Assembly: GCA_024998595.1 (NCBI GenBank)
Contig: JACOEK010000001.1
Span: forward strand, 744,001-808,000
DNA from: Nitrospira sp.
GTDB taxonomy: Bacteria > Nitrospirota > Nitrospiria > Nitrospirales > Nitrospiraceae
Direction: 5' to 3'
DNA length: 64,000 nucleotides
This document shows positions 55,312 to 64,000 of this stretch, piece after piece; positions within the stretch are counted from its first letter, which is position 1; every line of letters starts with the position of its first letter. Position numbers and translations under genes: made by a program. The notes below the pieces were generated by a model. The model saw only the letters and a list, made by a program, of their open reading frames with translations, was not told the DNA's origin and did not search any database.

Positions 55312-56859
55312 ATGACCAGGATGATCAGAATATTCGACACGACGTTGCGGGACGGCGAGCAATCGCCGGGGGCAAGCATGAATGTCGAAGAGAAACTTAT
55401 GATCGCCAAGCAGCTGGCGCGCCTCGGCGTGGATATCATTGAGGCCGGGTTTGCCTACAGTTCGCCGGGAGATTTCGAGGCGGTGCGTCGGATCGCTTTG
55501 GAGGTCGAGGGGCCGGTGGTATGCAGCCTTGCGCGGGCCAGGCCGGAAGACATCACCAGGGCCTCGGAGGCCTTGAAGGGGGCACCCAGGGTCCGTATCC
55601 ATACATTTCTCTCTACGTCGGATATTCACTTGAAGCATCAGTTTCGGATGACGCGAGAGGAAGCGAAGAAACGAGCGGTGGAGATGGTGCAACTGGCGCG
55701 CACCTATGTCGATGACGTTGAGTTTTCTCCTATGGATGCCAGCCGGTCCGATCCAGCCTATCTCTGCGAAGTGATTGAGGCGGTGATCGCAGCGGGCGCC
55801 GGGACGATCAACATCCCCGACACGGTGGGGTATGCCGTCCCTCAGGAGTTCGGTGGCCTGATCCAGCGAATCAAGGACAAGGTGCCGAACAGCGGTCAAG
55901 CAGTCATCTCCGTCCATTGCCATAACGATTTAGGGCTGGCGGTGGCAAATAGTCTGGCCGCGGTGGTGGCGGGGGCCGGTCAGGTTGAGTGCACGATCAA
56001 CGGTATCGGCGAGCGAGCCGGCAACACCTCGTTGGAAGAAATTGTCATGGGCCTGCGGACGCGGAGGGATTGGTACGGAGCCGACACGAAGGTCGTGACG
56101 GAGGAGATTTCGAAAACCAGCCGCCTGGTGAGCAAAATTACCGGGATGGTCATTCAACCGAATAAGGCTATTGTCGGCGCGAATGCGTTCGCCCACACGT
56201 CGGGCATCCATCAGGACGGATTGCTGAAGGACAAGACTACCTATGAGATCATGCGGCCGGAATCGGTTGGGTTGGAGCAGGTCAAGCTGGTGATGGGCAA
56301 GTTGTCCGGACGTCATGCGTTTCGGCAACGTCTGGAGGACCTGGGCTACAAGCTGACGGAGGATGAGGTCAATCACGCGTTCGAACGCTTCAAGCGGCTG
56401 GCGGACCAGAAGAAGGAGATTTACGAGGAAGACCTCGAAGTCATTATTTCCGAAGAAGTGGCAAAGATGTCCGAACGTGTCGTCCTCAAGTCGTTTCAGG
56501 TCGAAAGCGGAACCAACAGGACTCCGAGGGCGACGGTTGAACTGGAGATCGATGGGAAGGCGGTATCGCACAGCGGCACGGGCGACGGGCCGGTAGACGC
56601 GGTCTACCGGACGATTGCCGCCATGACGCAGACGAAGAGTAAGTTGCTGATGTTCGGCGTCAATGCCATTACCGGTGGGACGGACGCGCAGGGCGAAGTC
56701 TCGGTACGGCTCGAAGAAGATGGCCGGACAGTTTCCGGTCACGGGGCCGATACGGACATTATCACGGCGGCTGCCCGGGCCTATCTGAACGCGCTCAATA
56801 AATTGGCGTACTTCGCTGCGAAACAGGCGGAAGGGATTCAGAAGGTCAGCTTGATTTGA
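55312..56859 (+). CDS. leuA: 2-isopropylmalate synthase
   Basis: LeuA makes the first committed step of leucine synthesis. The barrel starts with DTTLRDGEQSPGASMNVEEK, continues with VHCHNDLGLAVANSLAAVVA (metal-binding His pair) and the flap NGIGERAGNTSLEEIVMG. The C-terminal LeuA dimer domain (FQVESGTNRTPRATVELEID) binds leucine for feedback inhibition. At 515 residues it is full length. GGAGGAGGG lies before ATG 55312. The T-box leader adds control by leucyl-tRNA charging. Confidence 0.97.
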   Translation: MTRMIRIFDTTLRDGEQSPGASMNVEEKLMIAKQLARLGVDIIEAGFAYSSPGDFEAVRRIALEVEGPVVCSLARARPEDITRASEALKGAPRVRIHTFLSTSDIHLKHQFRMTREEAKKRAVEMVQLARTYVDDVEFSPMDASRSDPAYLCEVIEAVIAAGAGTINIPDTVGYAVPQEFGGLIQRIKDKVPNSGQAVISVHCHNDLGLAVANSLAAVVAGAGQVECTINGIGERAGNTSLEEIVMGLRTRRDWYGADTKVVTEEISKTSRLVSKITGMVIQPNKAIVGANAFAHTSGIHQDGLLKDKTTYEIMRPESVGLEQVKLVMGKLSGRHAFRQRLEDLGYKLTEDEVNHAFERFKRLADQKKEIYEEDLEVIISEEVAKMSERVVLKSFQVESGTNRTPRATVELEIDGKAVSHSGTGDGPVDAVYRTIAAMTQTKSKLLMFGVNAITGGTDAQGEVSVRLEEDGRTVSGHGADTDIITAAARAYLNALNKLAYFAAKQAEGIQKVSLI

Positions 56860-56881
56860 GCCCAACCTGCAGGGTAGATTC

Positions 56882-56921
56882 CTCCGTCCTGGTCAATGCA
56901 TCCGCGCTGGTCAGGACGGAG
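56882..56921 (+). terminator. possible hairpin after leuA
   Basis: CTCCGTCCTG (56882-56891) and CAGGACGGAG (56912-56921) pair perfectly over 10 bp with a 20-nt loop, followed by CGACATTTTGAC. The T-tract is weak, so this may be a partial terminator or RNA processing signal. Confidence 0.35.
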
Positions 56922-56959
56922 CGACATTTTGACTTGTCCCATCATGATTTCGGCGCACG

Positions 56960-57322
56960 ATGTTCGGTACGCACCTTCAACAATGCCCTGAATTTCTAGC
57001 CGGGGACCATACCAGGCTGCGAGAATTGCTGCATCCGGGAAAGGCCGCGCTGAACGTAGGCTATAGTCTAGCCCATGGATTGCTCGATCCGGGGAAGCAA
57101 TCCTTGTGGCATCGATTGAAATCTTCTGAGGTGTACTATTTCATTGCCGGTCGCGGTGTGATGAAGGTGGAAGCGGAATCTGTGGCTGTCGAAGCGGGCT
57201 CGGTCATCTATGTGCCGCCGGGAGCTAAACAGTCGCTGGAAAATACCGGGACGGATCCGATTGAATTTCTCTGCCTGGTCGATCCCGCCTGGAGGGCGGA
57301 GGATGAGGCGGTCGTTGAATAG
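56960..57322 (+). CDS. cupin-domain protein
   Basis: The 120-residue protein has a cupin barrel: HRLKSSEVYYFIAGRGVMKV for motif 1 and VYVPPGAKQSLENTG-type GSVIYVPPGAKQSLENTGTD for motif 2, with His and Glu that could bind a metal. Cupins of this size are often sugar isomerases or sensors; no substrate is suggested by sequence. It lies between leuA and leuB in the same direction. Confidence 0.83.
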   Translation: MFGTHLQQCPEFLAGDHTRLRELLHPGKAALNVGYSLAHGLLDPGKQSLWHRLKSSEVYYFIAGRGVMKVEAESVAVEAGSVIYVPPGAKQSLENTGTDPIEFLCLVDPAWRAEDEAVVE

Positions 57323-57340
57323 CCGAGAGGAGATAGTCAC

Positions 57341-58417
57341 GTGAAAGCGAGAATCGCAGTCCTGGCTGGGGATGGAGTCGGCCGTGAAATTGTCCCCGAA
57401 GCAGTCAAGGTCTTAAAGACGGTGGCGGCGCGGTATGGGCATACCTTTGAATTTCAGGCTGCGGACGTGGGAGGCCATGCCATCGATACAGTCGGCGTCC
57501 CGCTTCCTGCGGAGACTCTCGCGCTGGCGAAGCAGAGCGACGCGGTGCTGCTAGGCGCAGTCGGTGGGCCAAAATGGGAAGGGCTGGATTACAGCATTCG
57601 CCCTGAACGGGCGTTGCTTGGACTCCGCGAGCAGCTCGGACTCTATGCGAATTTGCGACCGGCAAAACTCTATCCCATGCTCGCCGATGCCTCCACCTTG
57701 CGGCGGGAGGTGATCGAGGGAATCGATATGCTCGTCATTCGCGAGCTGACCGGCGGCATTTATTTCGGCAAACCGAAGGGCGTGGAAAAACTGCCCGGCG
57801 GCGGGGAGCGTGGTTTTAATACGGAGGTCTATACGACCGAAGAGATTCGCCGCATCGCGGTGGTGGCGTTCGACGCGGCGCGCAAGCGCCGCAAAAAGGT
57901 AATGTCGGTCGACAAAGCCAATGTGCTGGAATCATCCGAATTGTGGCGGCGGGTGGTGACGGAGGTCCACAAAGACTATCCCGACGTGACCTTGAGCCAC
58001 ATCTATGTCGACAATTGTGCCATGCAGTTGGTGCGTAATCCGCGTCAGTTCGATGTGCTGCTGTGCAATAACATTTTCGGCGATATCTTGAGCGACGAGG
58101 CTGCCATGCTCACCGGGTCAATCGGCATGTTGCCTTCCGCCAGCGTCGGCGCCAAGGTCGGTCTCTTCGAACCGATTCACGGCAGCGCTCCGGATATCGC
58201 TGGAAAGAATATTGCCAATCCGATTGCCACCATTGCCTCCGGCGCCATGATGTTGTCCTATGCGTTTCAGTTGGACAAGGAAGCGGCGGCAATCGAGCAG
58301 GCCATTGTAAAGACCCTTGAACTGGGATTCCGCACCAAAGACATTCATGCCGAAGGCATGCGGTTGGTCGGGACGACCGAGATGGGCGATGCAATCGTGC
58401 AGAACCTTCCTGCGTAG
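57341..58417 (+). CDS. leuB: 3-isopropylmalate dehydrogenase
   Basis: LeuB oxidises 3-isopropylmalate with NAD. The motifs [20 protein letters not shown], the arginine triad region [20 protein letters not shown] and [19 protein letters not shown] are those of the isocitrate/isopropylmalate dehydrogenase family; [16 protein letters not shown] fits the NAD-dependent leucine enzyme. The start is GTG 57341 after GAGAGGAGATAG. leuC and leuD are not in the window. Confidence 0.96.
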   Translation: MKARIAVLAGDGVGREIVPEAVKVLKTVAARYGHTFEFQAADVGGHAIDTVGVPLPAETLALAKQSDAVLLGAVGGPKWEGLDYSIRPERALLGLREQLGLYANLRPAKLYPMLADASTLRREVIEGIDMLVIRELTGGIYFGKPKGVEKLPGGGERGFNTEVYTTEEIRRIAVVAFDAARKRRKKVMSVDKANVLESSELWRRVVTEVHKDYPDVTLSHIYVDNCAMQLVRNPRQFDVLLCNNIFGDILSDEAAMLTGSIGMLPSASVGAKVGLFEPIHGSAPDIAGKNIANPIATIASGAMMLSYAFQLDKEAAAIEQAIVKTLELGFRTKDIHAEGMRLVGTTEMGDAIVQNLPA

Positions 58418-58420
58418 GCC

Positions 58421-59635
58421 ATGACGATCGGCGCGACACCATCCGGGATCATCGAGACCCTCGTGGGCAACGGTGAGCCTGGTTATGCGGGAGATGGCGG
58501 ACCAGCCGGAGCGGCTTCATTGAATGAGCCGAAAGGGCTCTGTGTGGACCGTCAGGGAAATCTCTATATTGCTGACTCTGAAAATCACGTCGTGCGCCGC
58601 GTCGATCGGGAGACGGGGATTATCACGACGGTGGCTGGAGTGGGACCAGGCGGCACGACCACACCAATGATGTCGCCGGAACCTGTCGCAGCGCAGCCGG
58701 ATGAAGACGAGGATCCCTTTGCCGACACTTCGACGGACAGCACAAAAGCCTACACGCAGGTGACCGACCTGAGTGGCACAGTCCGGTATGTGACCGGCGG
58801 ACGTTTGACCATTGAGCAGGAGTCAGGAGATGGCGGACCGGCTCGCCGCGCGCGGCTCAATTTCCCGAGTGCTGTGGCCGTGGATCGCGCAGGCAACCTG
58901 TATATCGCAGACACGATGAACCACCGGGTGAGAAAGGTCGATTCGGCGACCGGAATCATCACTCACGTGGCCGGCACAGGGCAGGCGCGTTATTCCGGCG
59001 ACGGGGGGCCGGCGGCTCAGGCGGCGATCAATGAACCGACCGGGTTGGCCGTCACCGATGACGCGTTGTACATTGCAGATCAAAGCAACAATCGCGTTCG
59101 CCGGGTGGATCTGGGGACCGGGGTCATCACCACGGCAGCAGGTGATGGATCGGCAGCCTACAGTGGCGACCATGTTCCGGCCTTGCAGGCCAGTTTAGCG
59201 GGCCCCAGCGGCGTGGCAGTGGGCACTGATGGGTTGTTATATGTCGCGGATACCTTCAATAGCCGGATACGATTGGTCGATCCGGCGACGGGACAGATTG
59301 CCACTGTGGCGGGCGACGGAGGCACCTACCGCTATCAGGGGCCTGAGGAACCCTCCTCACCAAGTCTTTCGCGTCCGGCCGGCGTAGCCGTTGGTCCCGA
59401 TGGCAAAGTGTACATGACGGATTCAGACAGTCACTTGATCCGGGTGTGGGACGGGCGCACCAAGACGATCACGCGCCTCTCAGGGAGCGGTGTCGCGCAG
59501 TTTGGCGGTGACGGCGGTGATGCGTTGGGAGGCAGTCTCAGTTATCCATTCGGTGTAGCGGTCGATGCGGTCGGAACCGTGTATGTGGCGGACACGTTTA
59601 ATCACCGCATCAGGGTTCTCACGGCGACTGCGTAA
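58421..59635 (+). CDS. NHL-repeat beta-propeller protein
   Basis: The protein consists of NHL-type repeats, each with a strand like GNLYIADSENHVVRRVD, GNLYIADTMNHRVRKVD, ALYIADQSNNRVRRVD, GLLYVADTFNSRIRLVD and GTVYVADTFNHRIRVLT, linked by YSGDGGPA-type turns. About six repeats would close a propeller. No signal peptide is present, so it appears cytoplasmic, unlike many secreted NHL proteins. The acidic insert DEDEDPFADTSTD interrupts the second blade. Its function is unknown. It starts 3 bp after leuB. Confidence 0.85.
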   Translation: MTIGATPSGIIETLVGNGEPGYAGDGGPAGAASLNEPKGLCVDRQGNLYIADSENHVVRRVDRETGIITTVAGVGPGGTTTPMMSPEPVAAQPDEDEDPFADTSTDSTKAYTQVTDLSGTVRYVTGGRLTIEQESGDGGPARRARLNFPSAVAVDRAGNLYIADTMNHRVRKVDSATGIITHVAGTGQARYSGDGGPAAQAAINEPTGLAVTDDALYIADQSNNRVRRVDLGTGVITTAAGDGSAAYSGDHVPALQASLAGPSGVAVGTDGLLYVADTFNSRIRLVDPATGQIATVAGDGGTYRYQGPEEPSSPSLSRPAGVAVGPDGKVYMTDSDSHLIRVWDGRTKTITRLSGSGVAQFGGDGGDALGGSLSYPFGVAVDAVGTVYVADTFNHRIRVLTATA

Positions 59636-59644
59636 GGACAGGAC

Positions 59645-60664
59645 ATGTTGAAGAAAAAGCAGGCTTATACAGTGGCGGTGTTGGGGGCGACCGGGGCGGT
59701 CGGGAAAGAAAGTCTGGAGATTCTGGAAGAACGCAATTTTCCGATTGAGACGCTCCGGCTCTTTTCATCAAAACGTTCTGCCGGCGAGGTGCTCTCGTGC
59801 CAAGGCAAAGAGTACAAGGTGGAGGAGCTGACAGAAGCGTCTTCTTTTGCCGGGGTGGACATTGCCTTTATCTCCGCCACCGATGCCATCAGCCGGGACT
59901 ATGGGGCTCGATTGGGTGCGGCCGGCGTGGTCGTCATCGATGACAGCGCGGTCTTCCGGATGGATCCGAACGTCCCGCTCGTGGTGCCGGAGGTGAATGC
60001 TGCGGCGCTGCAGTCTATGAAGCGTGGCATCGTGGCCATTCCGAACTGCACGACGACTCCGTTGGTAATGGCGCTCAAGCCACTTCGTGATGTCGCCGGC
60101 ATCAAACGGGTCGTGGTGACTACCTTTCAATCGGTGTCGGGTACCGGGTCCGCTGCGATGGATGAACTGGTGGACCAGACCAAGGCGTTGATTTCCTTTC
60201 AGGATGTGAAGGTGCAGGTCTATCCCTATCAAATCGCCTTCAACCTCTTGCCCCAGGTGGGATCTTTTGGTGAGGGCGGCGATTGTTCGGAGGAGGTCAA
60301 GATCGTTCAAGAGACGCGAAAAATTCTGGACATGCCCGCGCTTCGAGTGACCGCCACCACCGTACGTGTCCCGGTGCTGCGCTGCCATTCCGAAGCGATC
60401 AACGTGGAACTCGAGCGCCCTCTCAAGGCCAATGAGGCGCGAGCCGCGATCGCGGAGATGCCCGGCGTCATCGTCTATGACGATCCGCTGAAGAAACTCT
60501 ACCCCATGCCGTTCGATGTGTCCGGCAAGGATGAGGTCTATGTTGGACGGGTGCGGGTTGACGAGTCGACTACCAATGGATTGAATCTTTGGGTCGTGAG
60601 CGACAATCTTCGCAAGGGCGCCGCGCTGAATGCCGTTCAGATTGCCGAATGTTTGATACAATGA
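59645..60664 (+). CDS. asd: aspartate-semialdehyde dehydrogenase
   Basis: Asd reduces aspartyl phosphate to the semialdehyde at the branch point for lysine, methionine and threonine. VAVLGATGAVGKESLEILEE binds NADPH, the active-site Cys lies in IPNCTTTPLVMALKP, and RVPVLRCHSEAINVELER carries the substrate-binding region. It is 339 residues. It starts 9 bp after the NHL gene. Confidence 0.96.
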   Translation: MLKKKQAYTVAVLGATGAVGKESLEILEERNFPIETLRLFSSKRSAGEVLSCQGKEYKVEELTEASSFAGVDIAFISATDAISRDYGARLGAAGVVVIDDSAVFRMDPNVPLVVPEVNAAALQSMKRGIVAIPNCTTTPLVMALKPLRDVAGIKRVVVTTFQSVSGTGSAAMDELVDQTKALISFQDVKVQVYPYQIAFNLLPQVGSFGEGGDCSEEVKIVQETRKILDMPALRVTATTVRVPVLRCHSEAINVELERPLKANEARAAIAEMPGVIVYDDPLKKLYPMPFDVSGKDEVYVGRVRVDESTTNGLNLWVVSDNLRKGAALNAVQIAECLIQ

Positions 60665-60667
60665 ACT

Positions 60668-60922
60668 ATGGCTGGCTGGAACGGGATTGGTCGCCTATTG
60701 ATCATCACCGGCCTAACCCTGGCCATCGTCGGAGTGCTGCTGACGCTGGTTGAGAAATGGCCCAGCCTTGGTGCGGCATTCGGTTGGGTTGGTAAACTGC
60801 CGGGTGATCTCTCGATCACACGAGAGCGGTTCAGTTTGTACGTTCCGATTGCCACCAGTCTCGTGCTCAGCATTCTGTTGAGCGTCGCGTTGTATATCCT
60901 TTCATGGCTCTTTCGCCGCTGA
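60668..60922 (+). CDS. DUF2905 family small membrane protein
   Basis: The 84-residue protein matches DUF2905: two membrane segments (GRLLIITGLTLAIVGVLLTL and IATSLVLSILLSVALYILSW) flank WVGKLPGDLSITRERFSLYV, the family signature. Its function is unknown. It overlaps the SpoIID gene by 19 bp. Confidence 0.92.
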   Translation: MAGWNGIGRLLIITGLTLAIVGVLLTLVEKWPSLGAAFGWVGKLPGDLSITRERFSLYVPIATSLVLSILLSVALYILSWLFRR

Positions 60923-62112
60923 TTTCACATCGAACTGTCAAGCTGGTCGCGACTGGAGTCATCGCGCTTCTTCTGGTCATCTGCACGCAGTCCGCTTCAG
61001 CCGAAACTGTTCGTGTCTTGCTCGTACAGGAAGCGCCGTTCGTAGACGTGCGCTCGGATGGCCTGCTCGCTCTTGTGACGGAGACAGGCGACACGAAGAC
61101 GGTACATGGACCGATCCATCTCACGGCGCGAGCGGACGGGTTGCATGTCGACGGCCGACGTATCATAGGCGGACAGGTTCTCATCCGTTCTCTCCGGAAC
61201 GGTCTGACCTTGGTGGTGGGAAAAGAAGGAGGAGCTCCTGGCGCTCCCCTTCCGATCAGCGGAAGCGTGCGGGTGTCGCGCAAAGGGCATGCGATCGCTG
61301 TCGTCAATCAGGTGGATTTGGAAGAGTATGTAAAGGGGGTGGTGCCGTCTGAAGTCAGTTCGGCCTGGCATCCGGAAATGTTGAAGGTGCAGGCGGTGGC
61401 GGCGCGGACGTATGCGCTGTACAACAAGATGCTGAGTGCCGCGCGAGACTATGACGTCATGGCCACCATTCAAGATCAGGTCTATCGGGGCCGTACCGGA
61501 GTCGATCATCGAGTTGAAGAGGCCGTCGAATCCACAAGGGGTATTGTCGTCACGCATCTGCAGGCGCCGATCTACGCCGCCTTCTCCTCCACCGCTGCCG
61601 GGCCGACGGAAGATGCGGTGAATGTGTGGGCCAATAAAGACCTCCCTTATCTCAAGGGTGTCGAATGTCCTTTCGATCTCGAATCGCCGTATTATCAATG
61701 GAAGGCCAGTGTGAAGATCGAGCAGCTCGAGAAGAATCTCCGTCACCAGGGATTCACGGTCGGAACCATTGCCACGATTACGCCTATCGCCTACAGTCGT
61801 GCCGGGCGGGTCGCGCGCTTGCGGATTTTGCATTCCGGAGGAGAGACGCTGTTGCGAGGCGAAGACCTTCGCAAAGCGGCGGGGTACACCGTCATTCCGA
61901 GTACTCAATTCGAGGTCGAGTCGATCGGCGCCGAGGTGGTGTTTGCCGGTTACGGCGCAGGCCATGCCGTGGGGCTGTGCCAGTGGGGCGCAAAAGAACT
62001 GGCTGAACTCGGGTATTCGTACAACAGCATTCTGCAGTATTACTATCCTGGAACCGAGCTGCGTAACTCGGCCTTAACCCAGTTGATGATGCCGGTCATT
62101 CCTACCCCCTGA
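60904..62112 (+). CDS. SpoIID/LytB domain protein (peptidoglycan lytic transglycosylase-like)
   Basis: After a signal sequence (GVIALLLVICTQSASA) the SpoIID/LytB core is clear: VDLEEYVKGVVPSEVSSAWH with LKVQAVAARTYALYNKM, then YRGRTGVDHRVEEAVESTRG and FSSTAAGPTEDAVNVWANKD, and GAGHAVGLCQWGAKELAELG near the C-terminus. SpoIID cleaves denuded glycan strands; non-spore-forming bacteria carry homologues of uncertain role. It is translationally coupled to queA (TGATG). Confidence 0.92.
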   Translation: MALSPLISHRTVKLVATGVIALLLVICTQSASAETVRVLLVQEAPFVDVRSDGLLALVTETGDTKTVHGPIHLTARADGLHVDGRRIIGGQVLIRSLRNGLTLVVGKEGGAPGAPLPISGSVRVSRKGHAIAVVNQVDLEEYVKGVVPSEVSSAWHPEMLKVQAVAARTYALYNKMLSAARDYDVMATIQDQVYRGRTGVDHRVEEAVESTRGIVVTHLQAPIYAAFSSTAAGPTEDAVNVWANKDLPYLKGVECPFDLESPYYQWKASVKIEQLEKNLRHQGFTVGTIATITPIAYSRAGRVARLRILHSGGETLLRGEDLRKAAGYTVIPSTQFEVESIGAEVVFAGYGAGHAVGLCQWGAKELAELGYSYNSILQYYYPGTELRNSALTQLMMPVIPTP

Positions 62113-63152
62113 TGTTGCTCAGCGAGTTCGATTTTCCATTTGATCCGGCCCTCGTGGCCAACCACCCGGTCCTCCCGCGCGATCAGGCACGCTTACTGGT
62201 CATGGAGCGTACTAGTGGCGCACGGTCGCACCGCCGGGTCGCGGACCTTCCGTCACTGCTCCAACCCGGTGATCTGGTCGTGGTGAACAACACCAAGGTG
62301 ATGCCGGCGCGAGTGCCGGCTCAGGTTCGTTCTACAGGGAAATGGCTCGATCTGCTCTTTGTGCAGGATCTGGGGCAGGGCGTGTGGGAAGTGTTGATCA
62401 AAGGGCGATTCAGGCCTGGAGCGCTGATTGATTTTCCTGGCGGCGGGTGTGGTGAAATCGTGGAGCGCAGTCAGGCCAGAACGACGTTAAAGGTGACTGG
62501 TGTGACGAGCGTCTATGACCTCATGCATGCGACCGGTACGATGCCGCTCCCTCCCTATATCAAACGCGAGCCCTCGGAGGAAGATCAGCAATGGTATCAG
62601 ACCATGTTTGCGCAACAGGAAGGAGCCATTGCGGCACCGACTGCGGGACTTCATTTTACGCGCGAATTGGTAAAAGCTCTGACCGCCAAGGGAATTGAAC
62701 TGGCGCAGGTGACGTTGCACGTGGGGCCCGGCACGTTTCGCAGCGTAAAGAGCGACCGGATCGAAGAACACCGGATGCTGGCCGAACAGGTTGAGGTCAC
62801 TGTGCACACGGTCGAGCAGATTCGCCTGGTGCAGAAGCGAGGAAATCGGGTGGTGGCGGTCGGCACGACGGTTGTGCGTGCACTGGAAACAGCAGCACGC
62901 GGCGGACACGGCATTCAGCCGTTTCAGGGACCGGCCGAGTTATTCATCACGCCGGGCTTTGACTTTCAGGTCATCGACGCACTGGTGACAAATTTCCACT
63001 TGCCTCGGACGACGCTGCTCATGCTGGTGTCTGCGTTTGTGGGACTCGAATCACTGCGGGCCGCCTATGCGGAGGCGGTGGCGGAACGGTATCGGTTCTA
63101 CAGTTACGGGGATGCGATGTTGATCGGGAGGGGAGTGACAGCCGCTACATAA
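62112..63152 (+). CDS. queA: S-adenosylmethionine:tRNA ribosyltransferase-isomerase
   Basis: QueA transfers a ribosyl unit from SAM to 7-aminomethyl-7-deazaguanine at position 34 of tRNA in queuosine synthesis. MLLSEFDFPFDPALVANHPV, VVNNTKVMPARV, GTMPLPPYIKRE, AAPTAGLHFTRELVKAL and HVGPGTFRSVKSDRIEEH are family motifs. It is 346 residues. Its end overlaps the convergent SurA-N gene by 8 bp. Confidence 0.96.
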   Translation: MLLSEFDFPFDPALVANHPVLPRDQARLLVMERTSGARSHRRVADLPSLLQPGDLVVVNNTKVMPARVPAQVRSTGKWLDLLFVQDLGQGVWEVLIKGRFRPGALIDFPGGGCGEIVERSQARTTLKVTGVTSVYDLMHATGTMPLPPYIKREPSEEDQQWYQTMFAQQEGAIAAPTAGLHFTRELVKALTAKGIELAQVTLHVGPGTFRSVKSDRIEEHRMLAEQVEVTVHTVEQIRLVQKRGNRVVAVGTTVVRALETAARGGHGIQPFQGPAELFITPGFDFQVIDALVTNFHLPRTTLLMLVSAFVGLESLRAAYAEAVAERYRFYSYGDAMLIGRGVTAAT

Positions 63153-63843
63153 GTTCTTTATGAATCTTCACGGGCACCTTGCTCTTCATCGATTCCGCAT
63201 AGGCCATCAACGCCCGTTGCTGTTTCTGGAACAGCAGGTTTTGGAAAATCCGTTCTTTCGCAATGGCGGCCTTGGCCGGATCAGATTCACCTTCGCGTGA
63301 CACGAGAGTCTGTGCTTCTGCGTATTCAGAAGGCGTAAGGGCCACGGCATCCATGATGACCAGCCGGGCTTTATTCGTGAGAATGTCCTTAGCTTCCATA
63401 GCTTCGAAGGATGCGGGGGTCAAGCGATTGGCGGCCAGCAGACGACGATAGGACTCGGGGTCGAAGCTGCCGTTCTTCTGAAACTCCGTCCGCTGCGTGA
63501 TCGCCTTCCGAAGATCATCGTCGGACACCGAGAGTCCCATTTCCTTGGCGACGTGCAGCCACATGCGATTATCGATGAGTTGCTCCAACACAAACTGTTT
63601 GAGGAATTCATCCTTGAGCTCGGTTTGACCTTTGTCTTTGTAGAACCGATACGTATTTTCATAGGCCCGACGATATTCATCCAGCGGAACGACCTGGTCC
63701 CCGACTGATGCCACGACGTTGCCGCCTTGGTCGCCGAATCCCCACCAGCCCATCGTAATGACGAATGCCAGGGCAAGCGTGCCCATGATGGATTTGAGGA
63801 ACCAGGGGTAATCGTGAGCAGCTTCGCGTAACAATTTGATCAT
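63145..63843 (-). CDS. membrane-anchored SurA/PpiD N-terminal domain protein without PPIase domain
   Basis: A transmembrane helix near residues 18-38 (SIMGTLALAFVITMGWWGFG) is followed by the SurA_N-like chaperone helices VVASVGDQVVPLDEYRRAYE, LKDEFLKQFVLEQLIDNRML-type FVLEQLIDNRMWLHVAKEMG and FDPESYRRLLAANRLTPASF. PpiD has the same beginning but continues into a parvulin domain; this protein stops at 232 residues. It may be a periplasmic chaperone. Confidence 0.85.
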   Translation of the reverse strand: MIKLLREAAHDYPWFLKSIMGTLALAFVITMGWWGFGDQGGNVVASVGDQVVPLDEYRRAYENTYRFYKDKGQTELKDEFLKQFVLEQLIDNRMWLHVAKEMGLSVSDDDLRKAITQRTEFQKNGSFDPESYRRLLAANRLTPASFEAMEAKDILTNKARLVIMDAVALTPSEYAEAQTLVSREGESDPAKAAIAKERIFQNLLFQKQQRALMAYAESMKSKVPVKIHKELM

Positions 63844-63952
63844 CGAATGCGCCTCTTCTCGGCAGGGTTTCGTGAATTCTACTCAGGCGGCGACAACAAA
63901 GGCAAGAGGAAGAAGTGCGTGGGGAGCGGGTGCGAGAAGATTGCGACTTTGT

Positions 63953-63981
63953 TTGTGCAGGTCAGAGAGATTTGCTATAGT
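63953..63981 (+). promoter_or_regulatory. possible promoter for a gene beyond the window
   Basis: TTGTGC at 63953-63958 and TATAGT at 63976-63981 lie 17 bp apart, with TGC before the -10. The stretch 63844-64000 contains no gene. Confidence 0.4.
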
Positions 63982-64000
63982 GTCGAAGAATTGGGGAGAT

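Noticed and set aside
59768-60661. 297-codon minus-strand frame opposite asd
   Set aside because: It is an antisense shadow of asd with no supporting start signal.
60997-61965. 322-codon minus-strand frame opposite the SpoIID gene
   Set aside because: It is antisense to a well-conserved gene, rich in Arg and His, and contains no motif.

Overview
The window reads as chromosomal DNA of a Nitrospira-like bacterium (phylum Nitrospirota). Three things point there: a bacterial 20S proteasome cluster with a very small ubiquitin-like protein ending in RTGE (the UBact type reported from Nitrospirae and a few other phyla), a five-gene 2-oxoacid:ferredoxin oxidoreductase operon of the kind used for reductive TCA carbon fixation, and high-GC sequence with Gram-negative envelope genes. 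No database search was possible, so the genus is an inference. No insertion sequence, prophage, integrase or CRISPR array was seen; gene density is that of a core chromosome.

Layout. 1-5.7 kb (minus strand): a CHASE2/sigma-54 activator cut by the window edge, a TPR/Sel1 secreted protein, a three-helix membrane protein, a HIT protein and a secreted protein. 5.8-8.2 kb (plus): an HD-domain protein, a YjbQ-family protein and a DegP/HtrA-type protease. 8.4-15.3 kb (plus): the proteasome operon ARC ATPase - Dop - UBact - PrcB - PrcA - PafA, covering tagging, de-tagging, unfolding and proteolysis. 15.3-16.6 kb (minus): a lipoprotein and an internally duplicated envelope protein. 17.0-23.1 kb (plus): a strong promoter and structured leader drive a PilZ-PilZ-LuxD-like hydrolase-methyltransferase fusion, followed by a large membrane histidine kinase. 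23.1-30.4 kb: YheT-type hydrolase, class II aldolase, tRNA-Asn, the oxidoreductase operon behind a consensus promoter, then YciI-like and DUF2203 proteins.

30.6-46.5 kb (plus) is a long housekeeping block: rho with a long leader, rpmE, prfA-prmC-murA, the histidine genes hisG-D-B-H-(lipoprotein)-A-F-IE, a HIT protein, dnaG-rpoD and a CAU-anticodon tRNA. 46.6-54.9 kb: zinc-ribbon coiled-coil protein, a short RNase HIII, an M48 lipoprotein peptidase, RNase P RNA with its promoter and terminator, a glutaredoxin-like gene overlapping it, then ilvBNC and psd-pssA. 54.9-63.8 kb: a T-box leader with a CTC (Leu) specifier in front of leuA, a cupin, leuB, an NHL-repeat protein, asd, DUF2905, SpoIID/LytB, queA, and a convergent SurA-N-like membrane protein.

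Branched-chain amino acid synthesis is represented by ilvBNC and leuA/leuB (ilvD, leuC and leuD are not here), and histidine synthesis lacks only hisC, the phosphatase and the hisZ that a short HisG normally needs. The observations most worth following are the UBact-proteasome operon, the four-domain PilZ/LuxD-like/methyltransferase fusion with its switch-like leader, and the leucine T-box followed by a second large hairpin.
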